Shown: positions 45,163 through 53,390 of the stretch, piece by piece | How the letters are laid out: each line of letters begins with the position of its first letter | Position numbering within the stretch: the stretch's first letter is position 1 | NCBI GenBank assembly: GCA_028823485.1 | Contig: JAPKBG010000011.1 | Location: 1-64,000 of the forward strand | Direction: 5' to 3' | From: Methylophilaceae bacterium | GTDB lineage: Bacteria > Pseudomonadota > Gammaproteobacteria > Burkholderiales > Methylophilaceae | Length of the DNA stretch: 64,000 nt | The notes under the pieces: generated by a model | What the model was told of the DNA's origin: nothing | The model's input: only the letters and a program-made list of their open reading frames with translations | Databases searched by the model: none | Program-made: the position numbers and the translations under genes

Positions 45163-47067
45163 ATGCCATACATTACCCTAGAAAACGCTTCACTCGCCTT
45201 TGGCCACGTTGCCCTATTAGATAAAGTCGCATTTCAATTAGATGCAGGCGAACGCGTTGGTTTGATTGGCCGCAACGGTGCCGGGAAATCCAGCATGCTA
45301 AAAGCGCTGGCAGGCGAAATTAAATTAGATGACGGCAAAGTGTGGACAGAAAAATCAGCCCGAACGGTTTACGTGCCGCAAGAACCAGAGCTCAATCCTG
45401 ACCATACGATATATGAGGCCGTCGCAGAAGGCTTAGGTGCAGTACAAAAAACACTGGTCGCCTATCACGATGTTACCCACAAAATGAGTGAGCCAGATGC
45501 TGATTTCGATACGCTGATGAAAGAAATGGAAGTTTTGCAGCACGACCTCGACAATTTAGGCGCATGGGAAATGCAATCCAAGATTGAAACCGTCCTTACA
45601 AAATTAAGTTTAGATGCCGATGTGGTCATCTCAACATTATCGGGCGGCTGGCGAAAACGCGTTGCCTTAGGCCGTGCGCTCGTTGCAGAGCCAGAAGTCT
45701 TGTTACTCGATGAGCCAACCAACCATTTAGATTTGGAAGCCATTCTGTGGCTAGAGGAGCTATTATTAAGCTTTAAGGGCGCTGTTCTATTCATTACCCA
45801 TGATAGACGTTTCTTGAACCGCTTAGCGACACGCATTGTAGAGCTGGACCGTGGCAAGCTGACCGACTTTGTTGGCGCTTACAGCAACTACTTAGTTAAA
45901 AAAGAAGAATTACTCGCCATTGAAACGATGCAAGCGGCTAAGTTCGACAAAGTGCTAGCGCAAGAAGAAGTATGGATACGCCAAGGCATCAAAGCTCGCC
46001 GCACCCGTAATGAAGGCCGTGTTAGAAACTTAGAAAAGCTCCGTTTAGAACGTGTAGCTAGGCGTGAACGTCAAGGTGATGTGAAACTGAATATCGATGC
46101 GGGCGAACGTTCTGGCAAACTCGTGGCAGAACTCAGCAACGTCAGCAAGTCATACGGCGATAAAACACTCATCACCAATTTCAGCACGCGTATCTTACGT
46201 GGAGACCGTATTGGTTTATTAGGGCCTAATGGTATTGGTAAAACCACTCTACTAAAACTTATCTTAGGTGAAATTGAGCCTGACAGCGGTGAAATTGAAC
46301 GTGGTACTAAAGTCAATGTAGCTTACTTTGACCAAATGCGTGAAGCATTAGATGAAGAAATGACGTTAGCGGATACCATTAGCCCAGGCTCTGACTTTAT
46401 CGAAATCGGCACAGAACGTAAACACGTCATCAGCTACTTAGAAGACTTCTTATTCGCACCGCAACGCTCACGCTCTCCTGTCAAATCTCTATCTGGTGGT
46501 GAACGTAACCGCTTGTTATTGGCTAGACTGTTTGCACGCCCAACCAATGTGTTAGTACTTGATGAGCCTACCAATGACTTAGACATTGATACGCTAGAGT
46601 TGCTAGAAAGCTTACTGCAGGCTTATCAAGGCACTTTATTCCTAGTCAGCCATGATAGAGACTTTTTAGAAAACACGGTGACGCAAGTCATCGCTTTTGA
46701 AGGCAATGGCGTACTAGACGAGTTTGGTGGTGGTTATGATGACTGGTTACGCTTCTCTCAGCAGCGCGACGCTAAAAAAGCAAGTAACAAACAAACGGTG
46801 AAGAAAGCTACTCCCAAACAAGGAGAAAAGCCCAAAGCAGTCGTACAAAAGCTCAGCACTAATGAGAGAAAAGAACTAGAAACCTTACCATTGGAGATTG
46901 AAACATTAGAAACTGAACAAGCTGGAATTAATGAGGAGTTTACGGATGCAGATATCTACAGAGACCAACCTGACTTAGTCAAAACCTTACAGGCAAGACT
47001 TGCTGAAATAGAAGCTGAGGTAGAAACTAAACTCGCAAGATGGGGTGTTTTAGATCAGCACAATTAA
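45163..47067 (+). CDS. uup: ABC-F family ATPase Uup
   Basis: A second ABC-F protein, 634 residues, with two ATPase domains: GRNGAGKSS, LSGGWRKRVALGRAL and [11 protein letters not shown] in the first; GPNGIGKTT, LSGGERNRLLLARL and LVLDEPTNDLD in the second. The last 90 residues (from about KKATPKQGEK) form the Lys/Glu-rich coiled coil that binds branched DNA and defines Uup. It may limit transposon precise excision and act in ribosome function. A stem-loop terminator follows. Confidence 0.94.
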   Translation: MPYITLENASLAFGHVALLDKVAFQLDAGERVGLIGRNGAGKSSMLKALAGEIKLDDGKVWTEKSARTVYVPQEPELNPDHTIYEAVAEGLGAVQKTLVAYHDVTHKMSEPDADFDTLMKEMEVLQHDLDNLGAWEMQSKIETVLTKLSLDADVVISTLSGGWRKRVALGRALVAEPEVLLLDEPTNHLDLEAILWLEELLLSFKGAVLFITHDRRFLNRLATRIVELDRGKLTDFVGAYSNYLVKKEELLAIETMQAAKFDKVLAQEEVWIRQGIKARRTRNEGRVRNLEKLRLERVARRERQGDVKLNIDAGERSGKLVAELSNVSKSYGDKTLITNFSTRILRGDRIGLLGPNGIGKTTLLKLILGEIEPDSGEIERGTKVNVAYFDQMREALDEEMTLADTISPGSDFIEIGTERKHVISYLEDFLFAPQRSRSPVKSLSGGERNRLLLARLFARPTNVLVLDEPTNDLDIDTLELLESLLQAYQGTLFLVSHDRDFLENTVTQVIAFEGNGVLDEFGGGYDDWLRFSQQRDAKKASNKQTVKKATPKQGEKPKAVVQKLSTNERKELETLPLEIETLETEQAGINEEFTDADIYRDQPDLVKTLQARLAEIEAEVETKLARWGVLDQHN

Positions 47068-47084
47068 TAGTAATTACCTTAACT

Positions 47085-47114
47085 AAAGCCTCACTGCTCA
47101 CTCAGTGAGGCTTT
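47085..47114. terminator. terminator between uup and the GIY-YIG gene
   Basis: A perfect 12-bp stem AAAGCCTCACTG/CAGTGAGGCTTT with a 6-base loop. The downstream T run is weak on the plus strand. The stop codon of the convergent GIY-YIG gene lies in the loop and arm, so the element is shared. Confidence 0.75.
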
Positions 47115-47395
47115 GCCTCATATGCAAACGATTTCCTTTGCACTAATGAACGCTTCTCAATTGCTGTCAATTGTTTCACTGCATACTCTGCTTTTGATGC
47201 TTCCGAGCGATTGGGGTACTCAAACACCTTGAGCAACTGCTTCGGTGGGTGAGAGCGCATATATTTCGCACCCTTGCCTGTTTCATGTGCAGCATAACGT
47301 TTGGCAACATCTACCGTAATCCCTGTATAAACACTGCCATCTTGGCATTCAATTAAATATAGAAACCAAGGTACTCCCCCCATTATTAGATGCAA
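47102..47395 (-). CDS. GIY-YIG domain protein (UPF0213/YhbQ-like)
   Basis: A 97-residue single-domain GIY-YIG nuclease-like protein. WFLYLIECQDGSVYTGIT holds the two name-giving strands (YLI and YTG), RYAAHETGKGAKYMRSH follows with the conserved Arg, and EYPNRSEASKAEYAVKQLT is the glutamate region of small GIY-YIG proteins. The biological substrate of this group is not settled. The homology begins at about residue 7, so the Met at codon 5 could also be the start. Confidence 0.85.
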   Translation of the reverse strand: MHLIMGGVPWFLYLIECQDGSVYTGITVDVAKRYAAHETGKGAKYMRSHPPKQLLKVFEYPNRSEASKAEYAVKQLTAIEKRSLVQRKSFAYEAKPH

Positions 47396-47408
47396 CTAAA
47401 AGTAGAAA

Positions 47409-47510
47409 CTAAGCGTTCAAAGCTAATTTTATCGTTGGGGTCATGCAACCCAATACCATGTTGGGTCGTTCGTGAATGTATGTCCATAGCAAGTCTAACC
47501 TTATATGTTT
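47409..47510 (-). mobile_element. IS3-family transposase 3' remnant
   Basis: The minus strand reads LLWTYIHERPNMVLGCMTP followed by KLALNA and TAG at 47409-47411, which is the C-terminal tail of IS3-family OrfB transposases (consensus type WTYNHERPNMALGGITPKQKLA). No other part of the element or its inverted repeats is present. It lies in the space between the pilus gene cluster and the GIY-YIG gene and may mark how that cluster's downstream edge was formed. Confidence 0.65.
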
Positions 47511-47520
47511 CGAGCTTGGC

Positions 47521-48537
47521 TCACGGACATACTTTTATCAACATACCCGGCCTCACATGATAAACAGCTGGGTTAATTTCATTAAAATCACTAACCCCGA
47601 TCTTAAACCTCTTAGACAAGGTTTTAATAGTATCACCACGTCTAGCTCTATAATAAGTACTTGTACACCTAAAACTTTTTTTAACTGGCCTAGAACTTTT
47701 AACCAGCTTGTACGATATTTTGCTTGTCATAAAATAGTTTAAAAAAGTTTGTGTGGGGACCAAAACATCTGGGTTCGAAGTGTCATATTTATCTATTTCA
47801 TATCCATTTATATGTTGTAGAACATCATGATTAAGTTCTAATATATTATTCTTAATAATATATTTTTCTATGTCATTTTTTTTTAAAATATCAAGAAAAG
47901 GTTGATTCGGGAATTTTTTGAATTCGTTACTGTTATAACTAACTCTAATAAGCCGGTTAAGGTGGTGAAAGGCCAAAAGGTAATTTGCAGTTTCTTTTGG
48001 CAGCAAGTTTAAATTAACTCGATTATTTTTTAGTAAACCTTGCTTAAGAGCCTTTCGTACATTCCCCATTCCCCAGTTATAAGCAGCTAAAACTAAATTC
48101 CAATCATTGAACTCTTTGTGAAGGTAGTTTAAGTACCTAATAGCAGCACGTGTGGCCTTGATTGCATTCCTTCTATCATCAATACCATGAGAGGATGATA
48201 GACCCCAGTCTCTGCCAGTCGCAGGCATGAATTGCCATAAACCTAAGGCATTCTTGGGAGATTTTGCGTTAGGATTATTTCCACTTTCCATCAAAGGCAG
48301 CACAACAAGGTCGATAGGTAAACCTTCTTCAACCAGCAAGTCTGCATAGAATTTAATTGAGGGTGTTGATGAAAGGATTAGATGTTTGCTATAAAAACTA
48401 CTTAATTCGTGATTTGGGCCAGGCTGTAACTCAGAACCCGTTATTTCTTGTAAATTTGCTATGTATTCATAAAGCTGTTCGGATGATGCTGTTAATGAAT
48501 AAATGGTTAAGTACGTTAAAAAAAAATATTTAATCAC
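47521..48537 (-). CDS. lytic transglycosylase with C-terminal LysM (MltD-like)
   Basis: A secreted peptidoglycan-cleaving enzyme of 338 residues. A hydrophobic signal (residues 1-18) precedes an SLT domain with the catalytic Glu in VVLPLMESGNNPNAKSPKNALG, LWQFMPATGRDWGL and LAAYNWGMGNVRKA. A LysM peptidoglycan-binding domain occupies the end (YRARRGDTIKTLSKRFKIG, LIKVCP). It starts with GTG sharing one base with the PilC stop (TAGTG) and is the last gene of the pilus train, so a role in opening the wall for the pilus machine is likely. It is visibly AT-richer than the housekeeping genes upstream. Confidence 0.88.
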   Translation of the reverse strand: MIKYFFLTYLTIYSLTASSEQLYEYIANLQEITGSELQPGPNHELSSFYSKHLILSSTPSIKFYADLLVEEGLPIDLVVLPLMESGNNPNAKSPKNALGLWQFMPATGRDWGLSSSHGIDDRRNAIKATRAAIRYLNYLHKEFNDWNLVLAAYNWGMGNVRKALKQGLLKNNRVNLNLLPKETANYLLAFHHLNRLIRVSYNSNEFKKFPNQPFLDILKKNDIEKYIIKNNILELNHDVLQHINGYEIDKYDTSNPDVLVPTQTFLNYFMTSKISYKLVKSSRPVKKSFRCTSTYYRARRGDTIKTLSKRFKIGVSDFNEINPAVYHVRPGMLIKVCP

Positions 48538-49748
48538 TATATAGTTGTACCCATTTCGAAGATTGGAGTGTACATTGCAACCAAAATAAAGCCAATAATA
48601 ACGCCAAGGAATACAATCATTATTGGCTCAAGTAATTGAGAGAATGCATCTACTGAATCATCAAATTCCTCTTCATAATAAAGAGCTACAGTACCAAGCA
48701 TTTCATTCAGTTTACCAGTCTCCTCACCAACCTCAATAAATCCGCACATGGTTTCTGGAAAATCTCCAGTTTCACGAAGAGATTTTGAAAACGGCCTGCC
48801 AGAGTAAATTTCACGTTTTACCTTTTCAAGGGAGGTTTGAATCTTCAAGTTAGAGATCGAGTTTTTAACAATTTCTAATGCTTCAACCAAATTAACGCCA
48901 CCGGCAATAAGGTTTGCAAGAATCATTGCCATTCTTGCCATAATTGAATCACTAACTAATTTACCGAGAACAGGAACTGTCATTATATATTTGTCGAACT
49001 TCATCATCAAAGCATCATTAGATGTAAGTATTCCCTTTAAAACCTTAAAAGTTACTATTGCACCAATTCCAAAAGCGACAGCATACGGACTTCGTAGAAA
49101 GTCACTGATATTCATGACAATTCTAGTTGCGAAAGGCAGTTCTAAACCTGCATCTGCAAATATTTCAACAAAGACAGGAACGACAAATATCATCATCACC
49201 CCAACTACCGAAAAGGCCACAATTAAAAGAATGATGGGGTACATCATCGCACTCTTAATAGCTTTTTTAATTTTAATGGATTTTTCTAATGCGTAAGTAA
49301 TCCTGTCAAGGAAGGTATCTAAGTTACCACTCGCCTCACCTGCTTTAATAAGGTTGACATATACAACGTCAAACAAATTGGGATGCCTTTCTAAACACTG
49401 CGATAATGGAACTCCTGCATTAATTTGCAGCAACAACTCTTCGATTATGGGTGCAAAAGATGGGTTTTCATTTTGAACCTTTAGCATTTCTAGGGCAGGA
49501 ACGATTGCTAATCCCGCTTTCATCATAGTTGCCATTTTTCTAGTGAAAAGAAGTAATTCTTTATCAGTAATCTTTGCACTACTTGATTTACGTTCTTTTT
49601 TCTTCTTTTTTTCTTTTTCAAGAGTATCTATGCTCGTAACAGTCACACCTTCTTTCCTTAGAAGGTAAATGGCAACCTCCTCATCTTCAGCCTCGATCTC
49701 ACCTTCCGCGAAATTATTTTTATCTAGTCCTTTCCACTTATACTTCAT
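48537..49748 (-). CDS. pilC: type IV pilus inner-membrane platform protein PilC
   Basis: A GspF/PilC-family polytopic protein (403 residues) that couples the cytosolic motors to pilin insertion. It has an N-terminal YKWKGLDKNNFAEGEIEAEDE cytosolic start, a Lys-rich linker near residue 45-56, two repeated GspF domains (LLLFTRKMATMMKAGLAIVPALEML and MARMAMILANLIAGGVNLVEALEIV), membrane helices near residues 168-195, 215-235 and 375-395, and the typical FDDSVDAFSQLLEPIMIVFLGVIIGFI end. It follows pilB by 18 bases. Confidence 0.93.
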   Translation of the reverse strand: MKYKWKGLDKNNFAEGEIEAEDEEVAIYLLRKEGVTVTSIDTLEKEKKKKKERKSSSAKITDKELLLFTRKMATMMKAGLAIVPALEMLKVQNENPSFAPIIEELLLQINAGVPLSQCLERHPNLFDVVYVNLIKAGEASGNLDTFLDRITYALEKSIKIKKAIKSAMMYPIILLIVAFSVVGVMMIFVVPVFVEIFADAGLELPFATRIVMNISDFLRSPYAVAFGIGAIVTFKVLKGILTSNDALMMKFDKYIMTVPVLGKLVSDSIMARMAMILANLIAGGVNLVEALEIVKNSISNLKIQTSLEKVKREIYSGRPFSKSLRETGDFPETMCGFIEVGEETGKLNEMLGTVALYYEEEFDDSVDAFSQLLEPIMIVFLGVIIGFILVAMYTPIFEMGTTI

Positions 49749-49766
49749 TGACCAATCCTCAATAAA

Positions 49767-51830
49767 CTAATCATCTTTAGGTATTACCCTCAGATACTCC
49801 TCAACAGAAACCGTACCATCTAGTAAAAAGCGTTGGCCACTGAGTGAGATTGGCCTAAAACCTTGCTCTATAGCAACTCTTTCCATTTCAGCCTCATTGC
49901 TTCCTGCGCTGATAGCTGCTTCAAGTTCGTTGGATATAACCAGCACTTCATGAACACCCATTCTACCAAGGTAGCCAGTGTCCTTACAGGAGGAACAACC
50001 CTCCCCCTTCATTAAATTGGCCTCCGGATCAATGCCATATTCTTCCATGAAGTTTTGTATATCCTTACTTGTCTTATCTATCGGTCTGCTACAATTATTA
50101 CAATTTTTTCTTATTAAACGCTGCGCTACAACCAATGAAAGTGCGCTAGAAACTAAATATGCAGGCAGGCCCATATTAATAAGCCTGCTGACTGCTCCAA
50201 TAGCACTATTCGTGTGAAGTGTACTTAGAACCAAGTGACCCGTTAACGCTGCTTTTGAGGCAATATCCGCAGTTTCAGCATCACGAATCTCACCAACTAA
50301 TATAATCTCTGGATCTTGCCTTAAAAATGACCGCAAAGCACTTGCAAAAGTTAAGCCTATATCTTCTCTTACTTGAACTTGTGAAATACCAGACATAGTA
50401 TATTCCACCGGATCTTCTGCAGTAAGTATGTTAACGTCAGGCTTATTAAGATGGTTCATGGCGCCGTACAAGGTAGTGGATTTACCACTACCCGTGGGGC
50501 CTGTAACCAAAATCATACCCTGAGGCATACTGATAGATTTAAGAAATTCAGCTTCCTGTTGTTCTGTAAAGCCAAGGGCAGACAATGTTACTGCTAGTGA
50601 AGATGAGTTAAGAATACGAATAACAACCCTTTCACCAAGGTTTGTAGGTAGTACAGATATACGGAAATCTACCTCTGTACCATCACTTGAAATATATGAG
50701 ATTTTACCATCTTGAGGTAGTCTTCTCTCTGAGATATCAAGGTTAGCTAGAATCTTAATTCTGGCAATAACAGCAGGATAATTAGTTGAAATAAAATTTC
50801 TATATTTAGGTTGTGAAGCAAGTGAACCATTACCTCGAAAACGTATTTGTGCAGTTTCTTTAAATATTTCAATATGGACATCACTAACGCCAGTAGAAAC
50901 CGCTTCTGATAGAATCTCATCACAAACCTGCACTACATCGCCATTTACTTCTGCATCATCCTTTCTCCGCCCGTAAGATTTTTCAGGCTTTGTATTTAAA
51001 TCTTTAGCTTTAGCCTTTGCTAGAGCCCCAGATAAATCAATCTTAGGCTCACTAACTACTGCTTTTTCTTTACTCTCACCATCTCTACGCTTGAGTTTTT
51101 CAGCAGATAATTTGAGTGCATCTAAATCAACGGCCGGCACCTTAGGTTCTTCTTTCTTAGGCACATCTAACACTGACAAGGGAACAAGGCTCTCTTCTTT
51201 TTCTTTAAGTTTTTCTGAGTCTTTTTTAAGTTTTGATATATCCAATATAGGCTCCACAGGCTTTCTCCCACTAACTACATTTTCCATTTGGAGCTCCACC
51301 ATTTTATTAGTTTGACTAATAGTTTTTTTCGATAAGGACACTTGCTCTTGTTTTAAAAGTTTGGACTTTTCCATTTCGCTTACGGTATGGATATGCTTTT
51401 GCGAAATTGATTCAAAAATAATATCCGGCGGGATGAATTTTGTTGTTATTTTCTTTCCCGTCATCAGGCTTAAATTCTTGAGAGAGTTAAGAGCACTTGG
51501 GTGACACATGCCCATAATAATATGATTATTAGGACCATCACCAAGAGGAACAACTGCATTCTTAAGGCAAAATAGTACTGGGAATTTTTCAACTGTAGGT
51601 AATTTAGGCGACGGCTTTATGTCATATGGAATACCATATTTTTTTGAGAACCCCTGAAGCATTTGCTCAACAGTTATTGCCCCATCTTTAACTAGCAAGT
51701 CAAAGACTGTTGTCCCCATATTGGAAGCTTGCTTTTGATGTTTATCGTAAACAGCCGCATCAACCAAACCTAGCTCTTTTATTTGAGCTGAAAGGTCCTG
51801 TTTCAAATCACCAATTTGGTCCTTACCCAT
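49767..51830 (-). CDS. pilB: type IV pilus assembly ATPase PilB
   Basis: The hexameric extension motor, 687 residues. The N-terminal MshEN/GspE_N-like region (about 1-150) is followed by a Lys/Glu-rich linker (about 175-290) that is unusually long, then the ATPase core: VTGPTGSGKSTTLYGAM (Walker A), the Asp box ILTAEDPVEY, ILVGEIRDAETAD (Walker B) and LVLSTLHTNSAIGAV. A four-cysteine zinc site, CNNC and CSSC, lies near residues 582-620 as in PilB/GspE but not in PilT. The retraction motor is encoded separately at the other end of the cluster. Confidence 0.93.
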   Translation of the reverse strand: MGKDQIGDLKQDLSAQIKELGLVDAAVYDKHQKQASNMGTTVFDLLVKDGAITVEQMLQGFSKKYGIPYDIKPSPKLPTVEKFPVLFCLKNAVVPLGDGPNNHIIMGMCHPSALNSLKNLSLMTGKKITTKFIPPDIIFESISQKHIHTVSEMEKSKLLKQEQVSLSKKTISQTNKMVELQMENVVSGRKPVEPILDISKLKKDSEKLKEKEESLVPLSVLDVPKKEEPKVPAVDLDALKLSAEKLKRRDGESKEKAVVSEPKIDLSGALAKAKAKDLNTKPEKSYGRRKDDAEVNGDVVQVCDEILSEAVSTGVSDVHIEIFKETAQIRFRGNGSLASQPKYRNFISTNYPAVIARIKILANLDISERRLPQDGKISYISSDGTEVDFRISVLPTNLGERVVIRILNSSSLAVTLSALGFTEQQEAEFLKSISMPQGMILVTGPTGSGKSTTLYGAMNHLNKPDVNILTAEDPVEYTMSGISQVQVREDIGLTFASALRSFLRQDPEIILVGEIRDAETADIASKAALTGHLVLSTLHTNSAIGAVSRLINMGLPAYLVSSALSLVVAQRLIRKNCNNCSRPIDKTSKDIQNFMEEYGIDPEANLMKGEGCSSCKDTGYLGRMGVHEVLVISNELEAAISAGSNEAEMERVAIEQGFRPISLSGQRFLLDGTVSVEEYLRVIPKDD

Positions 51831-51842
51831 ACCTTTATCTAC

Positions 51843-53390
51843 CTAAAGTACTCTAGGAGCTATGAATATATATAGGTGATCTTTGGTATCCTTATTAGCC
51901 CTAGTCTTAAATAAGTTACCAATAATTGGAATGTCCTTGAAAAAGGGGACACCGACATCAGACGTAGACTGAGTGCCTTTAATTATCCCACCAATCATTG
52001 CAACTCCTCCGTCTTGTATCAATAGTTTCGTATGAAGTTCTTTTTTGGATATTGGTGGAGGGTTGCTGCCTGTTAAAGGAGAATCTTTATTAATTTTAAT
52101 ATCTACATAGACATTTCCGTCAGGAATAATGGATGGAGTTACCTCCATGATTAACGCGGCAGTTTTAAAAGCTGTAGTAGGTGTTGCACCTGCCTGAGCG
52201 GCTAATTGGTATGGGATTTCCTGACCATCAGTAATTTTAGCAGTTTCGTTATCAATTATAAATAGCTTTGGATTAGATACAATCTTTATTAGACTTTCAG
52301 ACTGCATCGCTTCAAGCTCTATTCTTAAGTCGGTTGTTTTGCCAGAGAAAGTACCTACTATCCCACCAGCTGCGCCTGCTATCGAATTTGAAGAAATAGT
52401 ACCACCCGCTGAGGCAGTTGAGATAGTCCCTAATGCTGTTGGCGAGGTTCCGCCAGATCCGGCTATTGCAATTCTATCCAGCTCTCCATGATTGGCAGTT
52501 TTGGCAAACAGACTTACACGCGAACCAATCGCCTCTTCAAACCCATCGGATGCTTCGACAATAAAGACTTCTATCATTACTTGCTTAGTCGGCTTATCTA
52601 AGTTGTCGATTGTTTTCTTAATCCATTCAATATCAGAGTCTGTAGCCTGTACTATAAGTGAGTTTGTTCTAGCATCAATCACAAAGGTTGCTCTTTGCTC
52701 AACCCCTGAAGAATCGCCACCTGCTTCTAATGTGGCAATAACATCACGAAGTTGCTTTGATACGATATCCGGCTTTGTATAATTAAGTTTAAAAATTGCT
52801 GTTACTTTAGTCTCTAGTGCTGATAAGGAGTTAATGACCTTAATCTTAGACTGCAAAGCATCTTCATAAGATTTACTTTGCTCGGAAGCAAATTTGTGTG
52901 TGTGAACAGTTATAACCGTTCCTGACTCATTGACATCATGAATGAGATTTTTCTCTCTTAGAACCATATCAAATACTTCCAACCAGTTAACCCCTCTAAC
53001 GCGCATTGATAGGTCGCCAGTAACTTCATCACCAATAATAAAATTCAGCTCCGTAAGCTCTTCCAAGATAGAAAAGAATTTCTTTATTGGAATTAAATTA
53101 ACGTTTAAGGAAATAGGATAGTCCCTCCAGCTATCGTCTCTAAATTTGACACCTTTTTGATTGCCTCTTATTTCAACAACCTCTCTCTTGACACCAGCAT
53201 TTTGAGGGTCAATTATAGATAAGCCTTCACCCTCCATAGGTGATTCATCAATCATCTGGATTACATCAGCCCTAGTTTCACTAGGTTTGGCTGCTACATC
53301 TTCTACCTTGACCAACCTCTCTAAACACCCCGTTAAAAGGGTGGGTAGCAAAGTTGCTAGCAATAACGATCTAATTAACTTGTTGGCCAA
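51843..53390 (-). CDS. lipoprotein secretin of the type IV pilus (MshL/PilQ-like)
   Basis: The outer-membrane pore, 515 residues. The signal peptide ends LPTLLTGC, a lipobox with Cys22 as acylation site, which PilQ proteins normally lack but MshL-type secretins have. A short N0/STN-like domain (LNVNLIPIKKFFSILEELTELNFIIG) and an N1 domain (VFKLNYTKPDIVSKQLRDVI type) come before the secretin barrel (VSNPKLFIIDNETAKITDGQEIPYQ, VGVPFFKDIPIIGNLFKTR, LYIFIAPRV). No AMIN peptidoglycan-binding repeats are seen. The first 20 bases overlap the end of the pilO-pilP gene. Confidence 0.9.
   Translation of the reverse strand: MANKLIRSLLLATLLPTLLTGCLERLVKVEDVAAKPSETRADVIQMIDESPMEGEGLSIIDPQNAGVKREVVEIRGNQKGVKFRDDSWRDYPISLNVNLIPIKKFFSILEELTELNFIIGDEVTGDLSMRVRGVNWLEVFDMVLREKNLIHDVNESGTVITVHTHKFASEQSKSYEDALQSKIKVINSLSALETKVTAIFKLNYTKPDIVSKQLRDVIATLEAGGDSSGVEQRATFVIDARTNSLIVQATDSDIEWIKKTIDNLDKPTKQVMIEVFIVEASDGFEEAIGSRVSLFAKTANHGELDRIAIAGSGGTSPTALGTISTASAGGTISSNSIAGAAGGIVGTFSGKTTDLRIELEAMQSESLIKIVSNPKLFIIDNETAKITDGQEIPYQLAAQAGATPTTAFKTAALIMEVTPSIIPDGNVYVDIKINKDSPLTGSNPPPISKKELHTKLLIQDGGVAMIGGIIKGTQSTSDVGVPFFKDIPIIGNLFKTRANKDTKDHLYIFIAPRVL

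Noticed and set aside
48991-49296. Plus-strand open frame inside pilC
   Set aside because: Antisense to transmembrane-coding sequence of pilC, which gives hydrophobic spurious frames.
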